DNA of 64,000 nt from Pseudomonas alkylphenolica (GCF_004025535.1 NZ_QJRG01000034.1:248001-312000); one strand, 5' to 3'; shown: positions 45,585 through 64,000, counted from the first letter of the stretch. Numbers and translations are program-made. Notes: generated from the letters alone by a model not told the origin.

Positions 45585-45611
45585 AAAAACGCCTCGATCA
45601 TATCGAGGCGC
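45585..45611 (-). terminator. Terminator of rpoS
   Basis: CGCCTCGAT (45590-45598) and ATCGAGGCG (45602-45610) form a perfect 9-bp stem with a 3-nt loop. On the minus strand the T-run follows directly. It lies 35 bp after the rpoS stop codon. Confidence 0.9.
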
Positions 45612-45645
45612 TTTTTGCGGCTAACTGAAGTTACCGGAACAACAG

Positions 45646-46653
45646 TTACTGGAACAACGACTCACTGGACAGGCCGTTCTTTTCAAGGATCTCGCGCAAG
45701 CGCTTGAGACCCTCTACCTGGATCTGGCGAACCCGTTCACGGGTCAGGCCGATCTCCAGGCCAACATCTTCCAGTGTACTGCTTTCATGCCCACGCAACC
45801 CGAACCGGCGAATCACCACTTCACGCTGCTTGTCGGTCAACTCGCTCAACCACTGGTCGATGCTTTGGGACAAGTCATCATCCTGTAGCAGTTCGCACGG
45901 GTCGGTGGGGCGATCGTCAGTCAGGGTGTCGAGCAGCGTCTTGTCCGAGTCTGGCCCAAGCGACACATCCACCGACGATACACGTTCATTGAGCCCAAGC
46001 ATGCGCTTGACCTCATTGACCGGCTTCTCCAGGAGGGTGGCGATCTCTTCCGGGGACGGTTCGTGATCGAGCTTCTGGGTCAGTTCCCGCGCGGCACGCA
46101 GGTATACGTTCAACTCCTTGACCACATGAATGGGCAAGCGAATGGTACGGGTCTGGTTCATGATCGCCCGTTCGATGGTCTGCCGAATCCACCAGGTGGC
46201 GTAGGTGGAAAAACGGAAACCCCGTTCAGGGTCGAATTTCTCGACCGCGCGAATCAGGCCCAGGTTGCCCTCTTCGATCAGGTCCAGCAGCGAAAGCCCC
46301 CGATTGACATAACGCCGGGCGATTTTCACCACCAGGCGCAAGTTGCTTTCGATCATGCGTTTGCGCCCTGCCGGATCGCCACTTTGCGACAGGCGCGCAA
46401 AATGAACTTCTTCTTCTGGCGAGAGCAGCGGTGAAAAACCAATTTCATTCAGGTACAACTGGGTCGCATCAAGCGCACGGGTATAATCAATATACTTGTG
46501 CTGCTTGAGCGTAGAGCCTTGTTTAGCTCTGGTCCGAACCGAAGGTACAGCAGGTTCGTCTGACACCACATCCGTTTCCAAAACGATGCCCGTCTCCATC
46601 AGGAGCACTTCATCGTCGATGTCAAACTCCGGCACTTCTTTACTGAGAGCCAT
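45646..46653 (-). CDS. rpoS: RNA polymerase sigma factor RpoS
   Basis: Stationary-phase and general-stress sigma-70 factor. The 335-residue protein has the region 1.2 segment ([21 protein letters not shown]), region 2 ([57 protein letters not shown] spans regions 2.1-2.4 in pieces) and region 4.2 ([23 protein letters not shown]). It follows nlpD, in which the main rpoS promoter lies in other pseudomonads. rsmZ lies downstream, linking it to Gac/Rsm control. Confidence 0.97.
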   Translation of the reverse strand: MALSKEVPEFDIDDEVLLMETGIVLETDVVSDEPAVPSVRTRAKQGSTLKQHKYIDYTRALDATQLYLNEIGFSPLLSPEEEVHFARLSQSGDPAGRKRMIESNLRLVVKIARRYVNRGLSLLDLIEEGNLGLIRAVEKFDPERGFRFSTYATWWIRQTIERAIMNQTRTIRLPIHVVKELNVYLRAARELTQKLDHEPSPEEIATLLEKPVNEVKRMLGLNERVSSVDVSLGPDSDKTLLDTLTDDRPTDPCELLQDDDLSQSIDQWLSELTDKQREVVIRRFGLRGHESSTLEDVGLEIGLTRERVRQIQVEGLKRLREILEKNGLSSESLFQ

Positions 46654-46760
46654 TGTTATAGTCCTTTGCTGAGTTCGAACTCAGACTCAAGCGGCGCCGA
46701 TATCCTTGGCAGCGCTGGAGCCTGTCCCCTCTACGCGAGGAACAGGCCGGGTACAAGCAA

Positions 46761-47633
46761 TCAACGACGCGGCAGGAATTGCAGCGGATCTACAGGTTTG
46801 CCCTGGCGGCGAATCTCAAAATGCAGCTTCACCCGGTCTGTGCCCGTGGAACCCATTTCGGCAATTGTCTGCCCAACCTTGACCTGCTGTCCCTCCCGAA
46901 CCAAAAGCCTGCGGTTGTGGCCGTAGGCACTGACGTAGGTGTCGCTGTGCTTGATGATTACCAACTCGCCGTAGCCCCGCAAGCCACTTCCGGCATAGAC
47001 CACCGAACCATCAGACGCAGCAAAAACAGGCTGTCCCAAATCACCGGCGATATCAATGCCTTTATTCAAACTGCCGTTTGAAGCAAATTTACCAATCAAC
47101 ACGCCGTTGGCCGGCCATGCCCAGCCGCCCACCGCACGCTCTGCGGCAGGCACCTGAGTTGGGGTGGCTACCACCGGCGCGGGTGTTGCAACTGTCGCTG
47201 GCGCGGTCGTCACGGGCTTGCTGGCTGGCGTGCCTACAGGGCGCGTGGTGACGGTAGTTTTGCTTGAAGACGATGACGAGCTTGTGACAACGGTGGTAGT
47301 CCGCGTAGCGGTACCGGAGCGACTGTCAAAACGAATCGCCTGCCCTGGGCGGATGGTATAGGGGGGAGCGATACCATTGCGGGCAGCCAGGTCTTTGTAG
47401 TCCCAGCCATAACGGAAAGCGATCGAGAACAGGGTATCGCCAGGGCGCACCACATACTGACCGCTGGTGGTCGCAGGACGCTTGGCCACCGCAGGTGCAT
47501 TGCGATCGACCACCCGGGCGCTGTTGCTGGAGGTGCTGGAGCAACCCGTCACCATCGACCCCACGGCAAGCGCAATCAACAGAAGCCTGACGCTCGAAAA
47601 TCCCCTGCGCTGCCGAATGATTGTGTGCCCCAC
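46761..47633 (-). CDS. nlpD: Murein hydrolase activator NlpD
   Basis: Outer-membrane lipoprotein that activates an amidase (AmiC type) for septum splitting. The 290-residue protein starts with GTG, has a lipobox MVTGC (Cys about 31), a LysM domain (YVVRPGDTLFSIAFRYGWDYKDLAARNG), a Thr/Ser/Pro-rich linker and a degenerate M23 LytM domain. The expected zinc ligands are absent (NKGIDIAG in place of HxG...D, and KLHFEIR), which is normal for NlpD/EnvC activators. It lies between pcm and rpoS, the usual order. Confidence 0.93.
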   Translation of the reverse strand: MGHTIIRQRRGFSSVRLLLIALAVGSMVTGCSSTSSNSARVVDRNAPAVAKRPATTSGQYVVRPGDTLFSIAFRYGWDYKDLAARNGIAPPYTIRPGQAIRFDSRSGTATRTTTVVTSSSSSSSKTTVTTRPVGTPASKPVTTAPATVATPAPVVATPTQVPAAERAVGGWAWPANGVLIGKFASNGSLNKGIDIAGDLGQPVFAASDGSVVYAGSGLRGYGELVIIKHSDTYVSAYGHNRRLLVREGQQVKVGQTIAEMGSTGTDRVKLHFEIRRQGKPVDPLQFLPRR

Positions 47634-47812
47634 CCGCCGCTCCCTCTCATGGTGACTGCTGTAAAATGCAATATTGTTGCAATTATAACCGAGCGCCTAC
47701 GCCTTGCGGACGCCGGACGTTCGCAAATTGTGAACCCTGACAGTGCAGGGTAGCCCGCCAGATAGACAGGGCAATGTCGGAGGAATTCGCCCGCTGCGAA
47801 AAAAAGTCCTGA

Positions 47813-49226
<1,414 letters not shown>

Positions 49227-49239
<13 letters not shown>

Positions 49240-50285
49240 GGGCTGTCCGTCTGCCCTGCCGGCACCAGATCAACGAGCTCGCGCACCACGACGGTGGCGA
49301 AGCATCCGGCCGGAAGGACGAATTCCAGTTGCAGGATATCAGGCTCGGGATAATGCCACGTCAAGCCGCCAATGGGCAGTCGCAGGATGCGACGTTCGTG
49401 ACTCATGCCCGCCCGCGCCAACCATTGGCATAACGCGGCATGCTGTTCGGCGATACCTTGCTCAAGTGCCCCGGCAGCGCCACTGGCAGCCGACACACCT
49501 TCGCCCCACAACGGACCGGTCGGGTGCAGGTCGAGAATCGCCAGGCGAGGATCGGAACATTCGGCTTCGCCGGCCGGGAAAAAACTGCGGCTGTCGGTAA
49601 AGGCCAGCAAGTCACCGACCTGTGCACGCTGCCAGCTGCCATCGGCAACACGCTGGGCAAGGACCTGGTTGAAGAGGTAACTGCGTGCACTGGAGAGCAG
49701 CCGGGAACGCACATTGCGCTGCTCTGGCAGCGCCTGGCGCTGTGCCCAGTCACGGGCGTCGTAAATATTGCCGCCGGCATGACCGAAGCGCTGGGTGCCA
49801 AAGTAATTCGGCACGCCCTGGCTGCGCAGTTGCTCCAGGCGCGCGTCCAGTGCTGCGTGGTCAGCGCTCAAGCCGGTCAGGCGCAGGGTAAAGCCGTTGG
49901 CCGAGTGGGCGCCGCGCTGCAGTTTGCGCGAATGCCGGGCCTGCTTGAGGATGCTCAGCGTTTCGTTTTCCGCGGCGCTCAGGTTCGGGTCGGCCTTGCC
50001 CGGCAGATGCAGGCTGAACCACTGGCGGGTAAGGGCCTGGCGGTCCTTGAGGCCGGCATAACTGATGCTGCGCAGCGGCACGCCGGCTGCCCGGGCCAGG
50101 CGGCGGGCGGCCTCTTCGGTGTTGAGGTCGCGTTTTTCAACCCACAACCACAGGTGCTCACCCGTACCTGACAAGGGGATGTCGAGGACCTCATCCACCT
50201 GGAAGTCTTCAGCGGTTGCCTTGAGGATTGCGCTACCGAGTGCAGGGCCCGATGCGCGCGGGCCGAGAAGTTCGAGTTCCGTCAT
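49227..50285 (-). CDS. truD: tRNA pseudouridine(13) synthase TruD
   Basis: Forms pseudouridine 13 in tRNA-Glu. The 352-residue protein contains the catalytic motif GLKDRQA (Asp in KDR, about residue 80), preceded by RSISYAGL, and the NYFGTQRFG signature, which are conserved in the TruD family. It overlaps ispF by 4 bp and surE by 13 bp. Confidence 0.95.
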
Positions 50286-50755
50286 GCGCGCAGCAACAAG
50301 GCGACGGCATGCACCGCAATGCCTTCTTCACGACCGGTGAAGCCGAGCTTCTCGGTGGTGGTGGCCTTGACGTTGACCTGGTCCAGCTCCACTTGCAGGT
50401 CTTCGGCGATTAGCGTGCGCATGGTGTCGATATGCGGGGCCATCTTCGGCGCCTGGGCAACGATGGTGGCGTCGACATTGCCGACCTTCCAGCCTTTGGC
50501 CTGGACAATCTGCACCACGTGACGCAACAGCACACGGCTGTCGGCGCCTTTGAACTGCGGGTCGGTGTCGGGGAAGTGCTTGCCGATATCGCCCAGTGCA
50601 GCAGCACCCAGCAGCGCATCACTCAAGGCATGCAAGAGGACGTCGCCATCGGAATGGGCCAACAGCCCGAACGTGTGCGCAATGCGCACCCCACCCAAGG
50701 TGATGAAATCGCCTTCCGCGAAGCGGTGCACATCGTAGCCGTGGCCAATACGCAT
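50282..50755 (-). CDS. ispF: 2-C-methyl-D-erythritol 2,4-cyclodiphosphate synthase
   Basis: Fifth step of the MEP isoprenoid pathway. The 157-residue protein has the zinc site GHGYDVHRF (Asp and His at about 8-10), [15 protein letters not shown], and the C-terminal [15 protein letters not shown]. It overlaps truD. The start codon lies 8 bp past a hairpin-and-T-run that looks like the fghA terminator, so initiation here is unusual (see findings). ispD is encoded about 3 kb away rather than adjacent. Confidence 0.95.
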   Translation of the reverse strand: MRIGHGYDVHRFAEGDFITLGGVRIAHTFGLLAHSDGDVLLHALSDALLGAAALGDIGKHFPDTDPQFKGADSRVLLRHVVQIVQAKGWKVGNVDATIVAQAPKMAPHIDTMRTLIAEDLQVELDQVNVKATTTEKLGFTGREEGIAVHAVALLLRA

Positions 50756-50762
50756 AAAAAAA

Positions 50763-50783
50763 CGCCCTGATTGAGTCAGGGCG
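50763..50783 (-). terminator. Terminator-like hairpin between fghA and ispF
   Basis: CGCCCTGA (50763-50770) and TCAGGGCG (50776-50783) pair perfectly around 5 nt; on the minus strand seven T follow, reaching to the ispF ATG. It should stop fghA transcripts. Confidence 0.85.
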
Positions 50784-50831
50784 TGATTCTACCTGCTTTG
50801 CCGGGCCTTTGGCTGATTTGTAGGGCGGTGC

Positions 50832-51680
50832 TTACAACAAACCCAGGGCCACGCCATGATGGCGCAGGTGCTCATCGATGAAGCTGGCGATGAAGTAGTA
50901 GCTGTGGTCATAACCTGGCTGCAGCCGCAGCTCAAGAGGATGGCCAGCTGCCTTCGCCGCCTGCACCAACACCTGGGGCTTGAGCTGGTTTTCAAGGAAA
51001 TCATCACGATCACCCTGGTCCACCAACAACGGCAGGCGCTCCTCGGCATCGGCGATCAACACACTGGCATCCCATTCGCGCCAGCGCGCGCGGTCTTCAC
51101 CCAGGTAGCGAGAGAAAGCCTTCTGCCCCCAAGGGCAATCCATCGGATTGCTGATCGGGGCGAACGCCGATACCGACAGGTATCGCTTGGGATTGCGCAG
51201 CGCACAAACCAGTGCCCCGTGGCCGCCCATGGAATGCCCGCTGATACCGCGACGATCGGACGCGGGAAAATGCGCCTCGACCAGCTTCGGTAGCTCGTGC
51301 ACCACATAGTCGTGCATGCGGTAGTGCTGCGCCCAGGGCTGCTCCGTGGCGTTGAGGTAGAAGCCGGCACCGAGGCCAAAGTCCCAGGCGCCGTCCGGAT
51401 CACCCGGCACCTGAGGCCCGCGCGGGCTGGTGTCAGGGGCGACGATGATCAACCCGAGTTCGGCCGCAAGCTTGTGCGCCCCCGCCTTCTGCATGAAGTT
51501 CTCGTCAGTGCAGGTCAGTCCGCTCAGCCAGTACAGCACCGGCAGCTTTCCGCCCTGCTCTGCTTGCGGTGGCAGGTAGACAGCAAACGCCATGTCGCAA
51601 CCGAGCACCTCGGAGCGGTGACGGTAACGCTTGTGCCAGCCGCCGAAACTCTTCTGGCAGGAAATGTTTTCCAGGCTCAT
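50832..51680 (-). CDS. fghA: S-formylglutathione hydrolase
   Basis: Second step of glutathione-dependent formaldehyde detoxification: hydrolyses S-formylglutathione to formate and glutathione. The 282-residue esterase has the nucleophile elbow [13 protein letters not shown] (about 145-157), [11 protein letters not shown], and the C-terminal PGYDHSYYF with the catalytic His. It is 8 bp downstream of adhC, in one unit. Confidence 0.96.
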   Translation of the reverse strand: MSLENISCQKSFGGWHKRYRHRSEVLGCDMAFAVYLPPQAEQGGKLPVLYWLSGLTCTDENFMQKAGAHKLAAELGLIIVAPDTSPRGPQVPGDPDGAWDFGLGAGFYLNATEQPWAQHYRMHDYVVHELPKLVEAHFPASDRRGISGHSMGGHGALVCALRNPKRYLSVSAFAPISNPMDCPWGQKAFSRYLGEDRARWREWDASVLIADAEERLPLLVDQGDRDDFLENQLKPQVLVQAAKAAGHPLELRLQPGYDHSYYFIASFIDEHLRHHGVALGLL

Positions 51681-51688
51681 GGCAAACC

Positions 51689-52868
<1,180 letters not shown>

Positions 52869-52907
52869 GGCCAAAGACAAAACATTATTGCTATACAGGG
52901 ATAATCA

Positions 52908-53804
52908 ATGAGCAGTCGCTGGGAAGGCATCGATGAGTTTGTTGCCGTGGCCGAATCAGGACAGTTCACCGCAGCCGCAGAGCGCCTTGGGGTATCGTCG
53001 TCGCATATCAGCCGTCAGATCGCCCGCCTGGAGGACCGCCTGCAAACCCGCCTGCTCTACCGCAGCACGCGCAAAGTGACCCTGACCGAAGCCGGCCACA
53101 CCTTTCTGCAACATTGCCAGCGCCTGCAAGATGGTCGTGAGGAGGCCCTGCGTGCCATGGGCGACCTCACCAGCGAACCCAAGGGATTGCTGCGCATGAC
53201 CTGCGCGGTGGCCTATGGCGAACGCTTTATAGTGCCACTGGTGACACGCTTCATGGCGGCCTACCCGCAACTGCGCGTTGATATCGAACTGAGCAACCGC
53301 ACGCTCGACCTGCTTCACGAAGGCATGGACCTGGCCATTCGCCTGGGCCGCCTGCAGGACTCGCGCCTGGTGGCCACTCGCCTGGCCCCTCGGCGCATGT
53401 ACCTGTGCGCCTCACCAGCCTACCTTGAGCGCTACGGACGGCCCCACAGCCTGTCGGAGTTGGCCCGGCATAACTGCCTGATCGGCAGTTCGGATATCTG
53501 GACATTGCAGCAAGAGGGGCGCGAGCAGAGTGTGCGGGTTCAGGGCAACTGGCGCTGCAACAGCGGCCAGGCGGTGCTGGATGCGGCGTTGCAAGGGATG
53601 GGATTGTGCCAGTTACCCGACTACTACGTGCTCGAACACTTGAACACCGGAGCGCTGGTTTCTCTGCTCGAGGCCCAACAGCCGCCTAACACGGCGGTAT
53701 GGGCGCTTTACCCGCAACAGCGGCATTTGTCACCGAAGGTGCGCAAGCTGGTGGACTATCTGCGTGAAGGGCTGGCAGGCTTGCCCGAATACCGGGTCGC
53801 CTGA
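52908..53804 (+). CDS. gfnR: LysR-type regulator of formaldehyde detoxification (GfnR-like)
   Basis: A 298-residue LysR regulator: N-terminal HTH (FVAVAESGQFTAAAERLGVSSSHISRQIARLE) and effector domain. The divergent placement from adhC-fghA matches GfnR, which in P. aeruginosa activates this pathway. The symbol rests mostly on gene order. It is convergent with ispD, 6 bp apart. Confidence 0.82.
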   Translation: MSSRWEGIDEFVAVAESGQFTAAAERLGVSSSHISRQIARLEDRLQTRLLYRSTRKVTLTEAGHTFLQHCQRLQDGREEALRAMGDLTSEPKGLLRMTCAVAYGERFIVPLVTRFMAAYPQLRVDIELSNRTLDLLHEGMDLAIRLGRLQDSRLVATRLAPRRMYLCASPAYLERYGRPHSLSELARHNCLIGSSDIWTLQQEGREQSVRVQGNWRCNSGQAVLDAALQGMGLCQLPDYYVLEHLNTGALVSLLEAQQPPNTAVWALYPQQRHLSPKVRKLVDYLREGLAGLPEYRVA

Positions 53805-53810
53805 CGTGCC

Positions 53811-54518
53811 TCAGCCACGCTTGGCCCAGCGCTGACGCAAATACTCCAGGTCTTCCGGACGCGTGACCTTGATGTTGTCGCTGCGCCCTTCTATCAACCG
53901 TGGCGAATGCCCGGCCCACTCTATAGCCGAAGACTCGTCGGTAATCGCTACATCCGCGACCAGGCTATCGGCAAGCGCCCGATGCAGGGCGCCGAGACGA
54001 AACATCTGCGGGGTGTAAGCCTGCCAGACGGTGCTGCGGTCAATCGTCTTGCGCACGCGGCCATCGGCGCTCGCCCGCTTGAGCGTGTCTCGTGCCGGTA
54101 CCGCCAGCAGCCCGCCGACAGGATCGTCGGCCAGTTCACCCAGCAAGCGGTCAAGGTCGCTTCGCGCAAGGTTGGGCCGTGCCGCATCGTGCACAAGCAC
54201 CCAATCGCTGTCGGCTGCGCCTTGGGCATGCAGTAACAAAAGGGCATTCAGGACCGAATCGGCACGCTCCTGGCCACCCTCTGCCCGTTGAATGCGCGGA
54301 TCAGTGGCACAACGCAGGCCTGGCCAGTAAGGATCGTCAGCAGCGACACTGACCACCACCCCTTTGACACAGGGATGGTCGAGAAAACAGTCGAGACTAT
54401 GCTCGAGGATGGTCTGTCCGCCCAGTTGCAGGTACTGCTTGGGCCGGTCGGCAGCCATGCGGGCGCCAACGCCCGCGGCGGGAATAACGGCCCAGAAGGC
54501 CGGCAAGGTCTGGATCAT
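53811..54518 (-). CDS. ispD: 2-C-methyl-D-erythritol 4-phosphate cytidylyltransferase
   Basis: Third step of the MEP pathway. The 235-residue protein has the nucleotide-binding loop PAAGVGARMAADRPKQYLQLGG (about 13-34) and VHDAARP, diagnostic of IspD. It overlaps ftsB by 4 bp. Confidence 0.95.
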   Translation of the reverse strand: MIQTLPAFWAVIPAAGVGARMAADRPKQYLQLGGQTILEHSLDCFLDHPCVKGVVVSVAADDPYWPGLRCATDPRIQRAEGGQERADSVLNALLLLHAQGAADSDWVLVHDAARPNLARSDLDRLLGELADDPVGGLLAVPARDTLKRASADGRVRKTIDRSTVWQAYTPQMFRLGALHRALADSLVADVAITDESSAIEWAGHSPRLIEGRSDNIKVTRPEDLEYLRQRWAKRG

Positions 54519-54793
54519 TGGGCCAGCTGGAAGAGGGTTTCGCCCTCTTTGACCATACCCAGTTCATGGCGAGCCCGTTCTTCGACGGTTTCCATACCTT
54601 TCTTCAACTCCAGAACCTCTGCATCAAGCACGCGGTTGCGTTCCAGCAGACGCTCGTTTTCGGCGTGCTGGTCGGCAATCTGTTGCTTGAGTTCGGTGAC
54701 CTGGGCCAGGCTGCCATTGCCCACCCACAGGCGATATTGCAAGCCACCGAGCAGCAGAAGCAGGACGAGGAACAACCAATAGGGACTGCGCAT
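54515..54793 (-). CDS. ftsB: Cell division protein FtsB
   Basis: Bitopic septum protein of the FtsQLB complex. The 92-residue product has one N-terminal membrane helix (about 4-22) and a periplasmic leucine-zipper-like coiled coil (LKQQIADQHAENERLLERN), then a short C-terminal tail with EERARHELGMVKEGE. It follows eno by about 160 bp and overlaps ispD, a frequent proteobacterial arrangement. Confidence 0.93.
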   Translation of the reverse strand: MRSPYWLFLVLLLLLGGLQYRLWVGNGSLAQVTELKQQIADQHAENERLLERNRVLDAEVLELKKGMETVEERARHELGMVKEGETLFQLAQ

Positions 54794-54845
54794 CAGGGTA
54801 TCCAGTGGAAAAAAACCGCCGCCTCAGCAGGGCTCTGATGGCACG

Positions 54846-54867
54846 AAGCCTGGCCGAAGCCAGGCTT
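54846..54867. repeat. Hairpin between eno and ftsB
   Basis: AAGCCTGGC (54846-54854) and GCCAGGCTT (54859-54867) enclose a 4-nt loop. No T-run follows on the minus strand, so it is at most an attenuator between eno and ftsB. Confidence 0.5.
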
Positions 54868-54956
54868 TGTGGAGTCAGACCTGCTGCATGACGTCGCTGA
54901 ACCGTCAGTATGGCTGTTCAGCGAACGTTAGCTGCTGTCTTTTTACCATCTCTTGC

Positions 54957-58899
<3,943 letters not shown>

Positions 58900-59149
58900 T
58901 TAAAGCGGTCTGCGCCGCCGGGGAAAGCGAAGGAAGGCCGAAGCCCCCGATCACCTGCGTCAATCACAGTGCTACTTAAAAAACTGCCGCGTCTGGACAG
59001 ACCGGGGGCTTTCGACCCGGTACGGAGCTCGCTACACATTTTTAGAATCGCCCAGCAAAAAACTGCTTGGTAATCGGCAACTGCCGTGATTTCAGGGAAG
59101 CCACAGAAGTTGTATCAAGAAGGGAGCGTAGTCTACCGGAATGTGCCTT

Positions 59150-60442
59150 TCATCTCAAACCTTGCGCGCTCGTCGGTACACACCAATGTAATTGCCAGTC
59201 GCCCTGACTCAGTTCCGGCAGGTTAGCCACCGCCAGCAGTTGATCGTCGCGATAGAGCAACGGCAGGCGCGAGCGAACAAATGCAGGCACCTGCAACTCG
59301 TTGAGCAGGCGCTTCAGGTCACGCCTGCCGCGCCCGGCAATCTGCAGGCTTTCACCGCCTTGGCGATAGGCAATGCGCAACGGCCCCTGCGGCATCATGC
59401 CGCTCAGCTGCAGGCTGCCGTTGCCCGGCAATGCCAATCGTTGCGCAGGATCTTCCCAACCCTGCCCCTGCGGGGCCTGCAACCAGTCGTCGGACAGCCA
59501 CCAGATGCGTTCATTGCCACGGTGCAGTTCACCATCGGTCAGGCGCCAGCACGGCCGTCCGTCGCCTGAGGCATCACGCAGGGCCTCCCAGCCAGCCCAG
59601 TGCCGGGCATCTGGCAGACGGGTACGCTTGGCCAACCAGTACTGCAACGCATTGCGCTGGCGCGCCGGTGACAATCCCCGCAACACCGCCAGGTCCAGCG
59701 AAGCCAGGCACAGCCAGTCAAAGCCGCAGGGCGTCGAGGCCTGTTGCAAGTCGGCGACAGCCAGCTCATCGAGCAGGCCCTGAGCCTCACTCAGGTGCTC
59801 GGCGGCGCGCGCCAGATTTTGCGCAACATGCGGCCAGCGCTGGCGCAACACCGGAAACACCGCGTGACGCAAATAGTTACGCGAATACCGCGTGTCACCA
59901 TTGGAGGGGTCTTCCACCCACATGAACCGCTGCCCAGCGGCGTAGGCCTCCAGTGCCGCGCGTGATACGTCGAGCAAAGGCCGCACCAGCACCCCCTGCC
60001 CCAATACACGCTGGGCCGGCATCGCGCTCAGACCGCGCACACCGGCCCCACGCAGCAGCCGGAACAACAGAGTTTCGGCCTGGTCTTCGCGGTGTTGCCC
60101 GGTCAGCAGCACTTCGCCTGGACGCAGGGCCTCGGCAAAAGCCGCGTAGCGTGCATCCCGAGCGCCCTGCTCGAGGCTGGCGCCGGGGACGACCGTGACG
60201 TGAATGACGTGCAGATCGACGCCAAGATCGTCGCACAGACGCTTGCAATGGGCTGGCCAGGCGTCGGCCGCAGCTTGCAGGCCGTGGTGGATGTGGATGG
60301 CACGAAGAGGGGGTAACGAGTGCTGACGGGACAGACGTGCAAGCAGGTGCAGAAGGACCGTGGAGTCGAGGCCGCCGGAGAGCGCGACGCACCAGGCGGG
60401 GGCGTGAAGCCAGGGAGTGAGTCTTGGGTAGAGATCAATCAT
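59150..60442 (-). CDS. tilS: tRNA(Ile)-lysidine synthase
   Basis: Modifies the wobble cytidine of tRNA-Ile(CAU) to lysidine so it reads AUA. The 430-residue protein has the PP-loop VALSGGLDSTVLLHLL (about 19-34), TGQHREDQAETLLFRLLRG, and the C-terminal TilS domain. It lies between accA and pyrG, as expected. Nothing unusual except the flanking REP elements. Confidence 0.94.
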   Translation of the reverse strand: MIDLYPRLTPWLHAPAWCVALSGGLDSTVLLHLLARLSRQHSLPPLRAIHIHHGLQAAADAWPAHCKRLCDDLGVDLHVIHVTVVPGASLEQGARDARYAAFAEALRPGEVLLTGQHREDQAETLLFRLLRGAGVRGLSAMPAQRVLGQGVLVRPLLDVSRAALEAYAAGQRFMWVEDPSNGDTRYSRNYLRHAVFPVLRQRWPHVAQNLARAAEHLSEAQGLLDELAVADLQQASTPCGFDWLCLASLDLAVLRGLSPARQRNALQYWLAKRTRLPDARHWAGWEALRDASGDGRPCWRLTDGELHRGNERIWWLSDDWLQAPQGQGWEDPAQRLALPGNGSLQLSGMMPQGPLRIAYRQGGESLQIAGRGRRDLKRLLNELQVPAFVRSRLPLLYRDDQLLAVANLPELSQGDWQLHWCVPTSAQGLR

Positions 60443-60460
60443 CGCAGGCGCCTCTTTTGC

Positions 60461-60554
60461 GAGCGCTTTACGCTCGATCGCAGGCTTTGCCAGCTCCTAC
60501 ACGTTCTTTCCTGTGGGAGCCGGCGTTGCCGGCGATGGGCTGCGAAGCAGCCCC
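60461..60554. repeat. REP doublet (REPIN-like), two inverted units
   Basis: Left unit (60461-60501, minus sense) and right unit (60512-60554, plus sense) share the core TGTRGGAGCYGGC...GCCKGCGAT followed by a hairpin of AGCG/CGCT or GGGCTGC/GCAGCCC type. The two are inverted with about 10 bp between them. This is the usual Pseudomonas intergenic REP palindrome pair, found here in the tilS-accA gap. Confidence 0.82.
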
Positions 60555-60570
60555 GGCAGCTAACCTCAGA

Positions 60571-61518
60571 TCAGAGGCCGTAGCTCATCAGGCGGTCATA
60601 ACGGCGCTTGAGCAGCGCGTCGTTGTCGAACTTCTTGAGCATGTCCAGCTGTTCGATCAGTTCGCCACGGATAGCGCCCGACATTTTTGCCGGATCACGG
60701 TGAGCGCCGCCCAGCGGCTCGGGAATGACCTTATCGACAATTCCCAGGCCCTTGAGACGCTCAGCGGTGATACCCATGGCTTCGGCTGCGTCCGACGCCT
60801 TCTCGGCGGTCTTCCACAGAATCGAGGCGCAGCCTTCTGGCGAGATCACCGAGTAGGTGGAGTACTGCAGCATGTTCAACTGATCGCACACACCGATGGC
60901 CAATGCGCCACCCGAGCCACCTTCACCGATAACGGTGGCGATGATCGGGGTCTTCAGGCGTGCCATGACGCGCAGGTTCCAGGCAATCGCCTCGCTCTGG
61001 TTACGCTCTTCGGCGTCGATACCCGGGTAGGCGCCCGGCGTATCGATGAAGGTCAGGATCGGCATCTTGAAGCGCTCGGCCATTTCCATCAGGCGGCAAG
61101 CCTTACGGTAACCTTCCGGACGCGGCATACCAAAGTTGCGGCGAACCTTCTCACGCACTTCCCGGCCTTTCTGGTGACCGATGACCATCACTGGCTTGTC
61201 ATCCAGACGCGCGATACCACCAACGATGGCAGCGTCATCGGCAAAATGCCGATCGCCGTGCAGCTCGTCGAACTCGGTGAAGATGTGGTCGATGTAGTCC
61301 AGGGTGTAGGGACGACGGGGGTGACGGGCCAGACGGGCAATTTGCCAGCTGGTCAGGTTGCCGAAGATGCTTTCGGTCAGGGTGCTGCTCTTGTCTTGCA
61401 GACGGGCGATTTCATCGCCGATGTTCAGCGAGTTGTCATTGCCGACCAGGCGCAGCTCTTCGATCTTGGCTTGCAGGTCAGCAATCGGCTGTTCGAAATC
61501 CAGAAAATTCGGGTTCAT
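60571..61518 (-). CDS. accA: Acetyl-CoA carboxylase carboxyltransferase subunit alpha
   Basis: Half of the carboxyltransferase that makes malonyl-CoA for fatty-acid synthesis. The 315-residue start at [12 protein letters not shown] is preferred to an in-frame Met two codons upstream. Family motifs [32 protein letters not shown] and [12 protein letters not shown] are visible. It lies downstream of dnaE. Confidence 0.97.
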   Translation of the reverse strand: MNPNFLDFEQPIADLQAKIEELRLVGNDNSLNIGDEIARLQDKSSTLTESIFGNLTSWQIARLARHPRRPYTLDYIDHIFTEFDELHGDRHFADDAAIVGGIARLDDKPVMVIGHQKGREVREKVRRNFGMPRPEGYRKACRLMEMAERFKMPILTFIDTPGAYPGIDAEERNQSEAIAWNLRVMARLKTPIIATVIGEGGSGGALAIGVCDQLNMLQYSTYSVISPEGCASILWKTAEKASDAAEAMGITAERLKGLGIVDKVIPEPLGGAHRDPAKMSGAIRGELIEQLDMLKKFDNDALLKRRYDRLMSYGL

Positions 61519-61616
61519 AGGCATCCGTCTTGGGTCTACGGCCAGGCGGCCGGCCGGTTGATCCGTTTGGCGCCCTACCTTAAGGGATCAGGCGCGTTCA
61601 GGTCGAGATTAAAAAT

Positions 61617-64000
<2,384 letters not shown>

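Noticed and set aside
46761..47633. NlpD as an inactive mutant peptidase
   Set aside because: Missing zinc ligands are normal for NlpD/EnvC activators; it is not a pseudogene.

Overview
The window is chromosomal DNA of a fluorescent Pseudomonas, most like the P. putida group. The evidence is GC-rich sequence with dense third-position GC/AT bias, gene order matching Pseudomonas core blocks (pal-tol-ruv-aspS; recA-mutS-rpoS-surE-truD-ispF-eno-kdsA-pyrG-accA-dnaE), MprF/AcvB-type phospholipid genes, an OprD-family porin, FinR/Fpr, a Gac/Rsm small RNA and REP elements. Almost everything is core genome; the only phage-derived segment is a small lysis cassette between mutS and the cinA-like gene pncC.

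Region 1 (1-11.1 kb, minus strand): the 5' end of queE, then the cell-envelope cluster cpoB, pal, tolB, tolA, tolR, tolQ, ybgC. Upstream lie ruvB, ruvA, ruvC, yebC, aspS and an FmdB-type zinc ribbon, which encode Holliday-junction processing and Asp-tRNA synthesis. Region 2 (11.2-20 kb): a ribbon-helix-helix protein, a Dps-like ferritin, a cold-shock domain fused to a membrane segment, slyX, a HIT protein, an OprD-family porin, proS, a lipoprotein and dinB. Region 3 (20.1-31.6 kb): two identical initiator tRNAs, mprF with its AcvB/VirJ-type partner, kup, rimO, a GNAT enzyme, a pseudouridine-synthase-fold protein lacking its catalytic motif, a DUF1456 protein, trmO and fpr. Region 4 (31.7-39.2 kb): finR, dgkA, erdR, a DTW-domain protein, a secreted protein, a LOG-family protein with a strongly structured leader, recX, recA and pncC.

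Region 5 (39.3-42 kb) is the accessory part. A LexA/CI-like repressor is followed by holin, GH19 endolysin and Rz with a nested Rz1, with no structural phage or tailocin genes. A promoter-like TTGACC-N17-TAATCT in front of the lysis genes has a perfect TATGCA-N4-TGCATA dyad inside its spacer and -10 region. This looks like a complete, repressor-controlled lysis module at the mutS/cinA site, where many pseudomonads carry tailocins.

Region 6 (42-64 kb): mutS, fdxA, the small RNA rsmZ (eight GGA motifs, own promoter, GacA box about 180 bp upstream), rpoS, nlpD, pcm, surE, truD, ispF, the glutathione-dependent formaldehyde pathway (fghA, adhC) with divergent regulator gfnR, then ispD, ftsB, eno, kdsA, pyrG, tilS, a REP doublet, accA and a 5'-truncated dnaE. 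Two stress and global-regulation hubs (recA/recX and rsmZ/rpoS) flank the lysis cassette and mutS. All functional names come from recognising motifs and neighbours by eye; no search was run.
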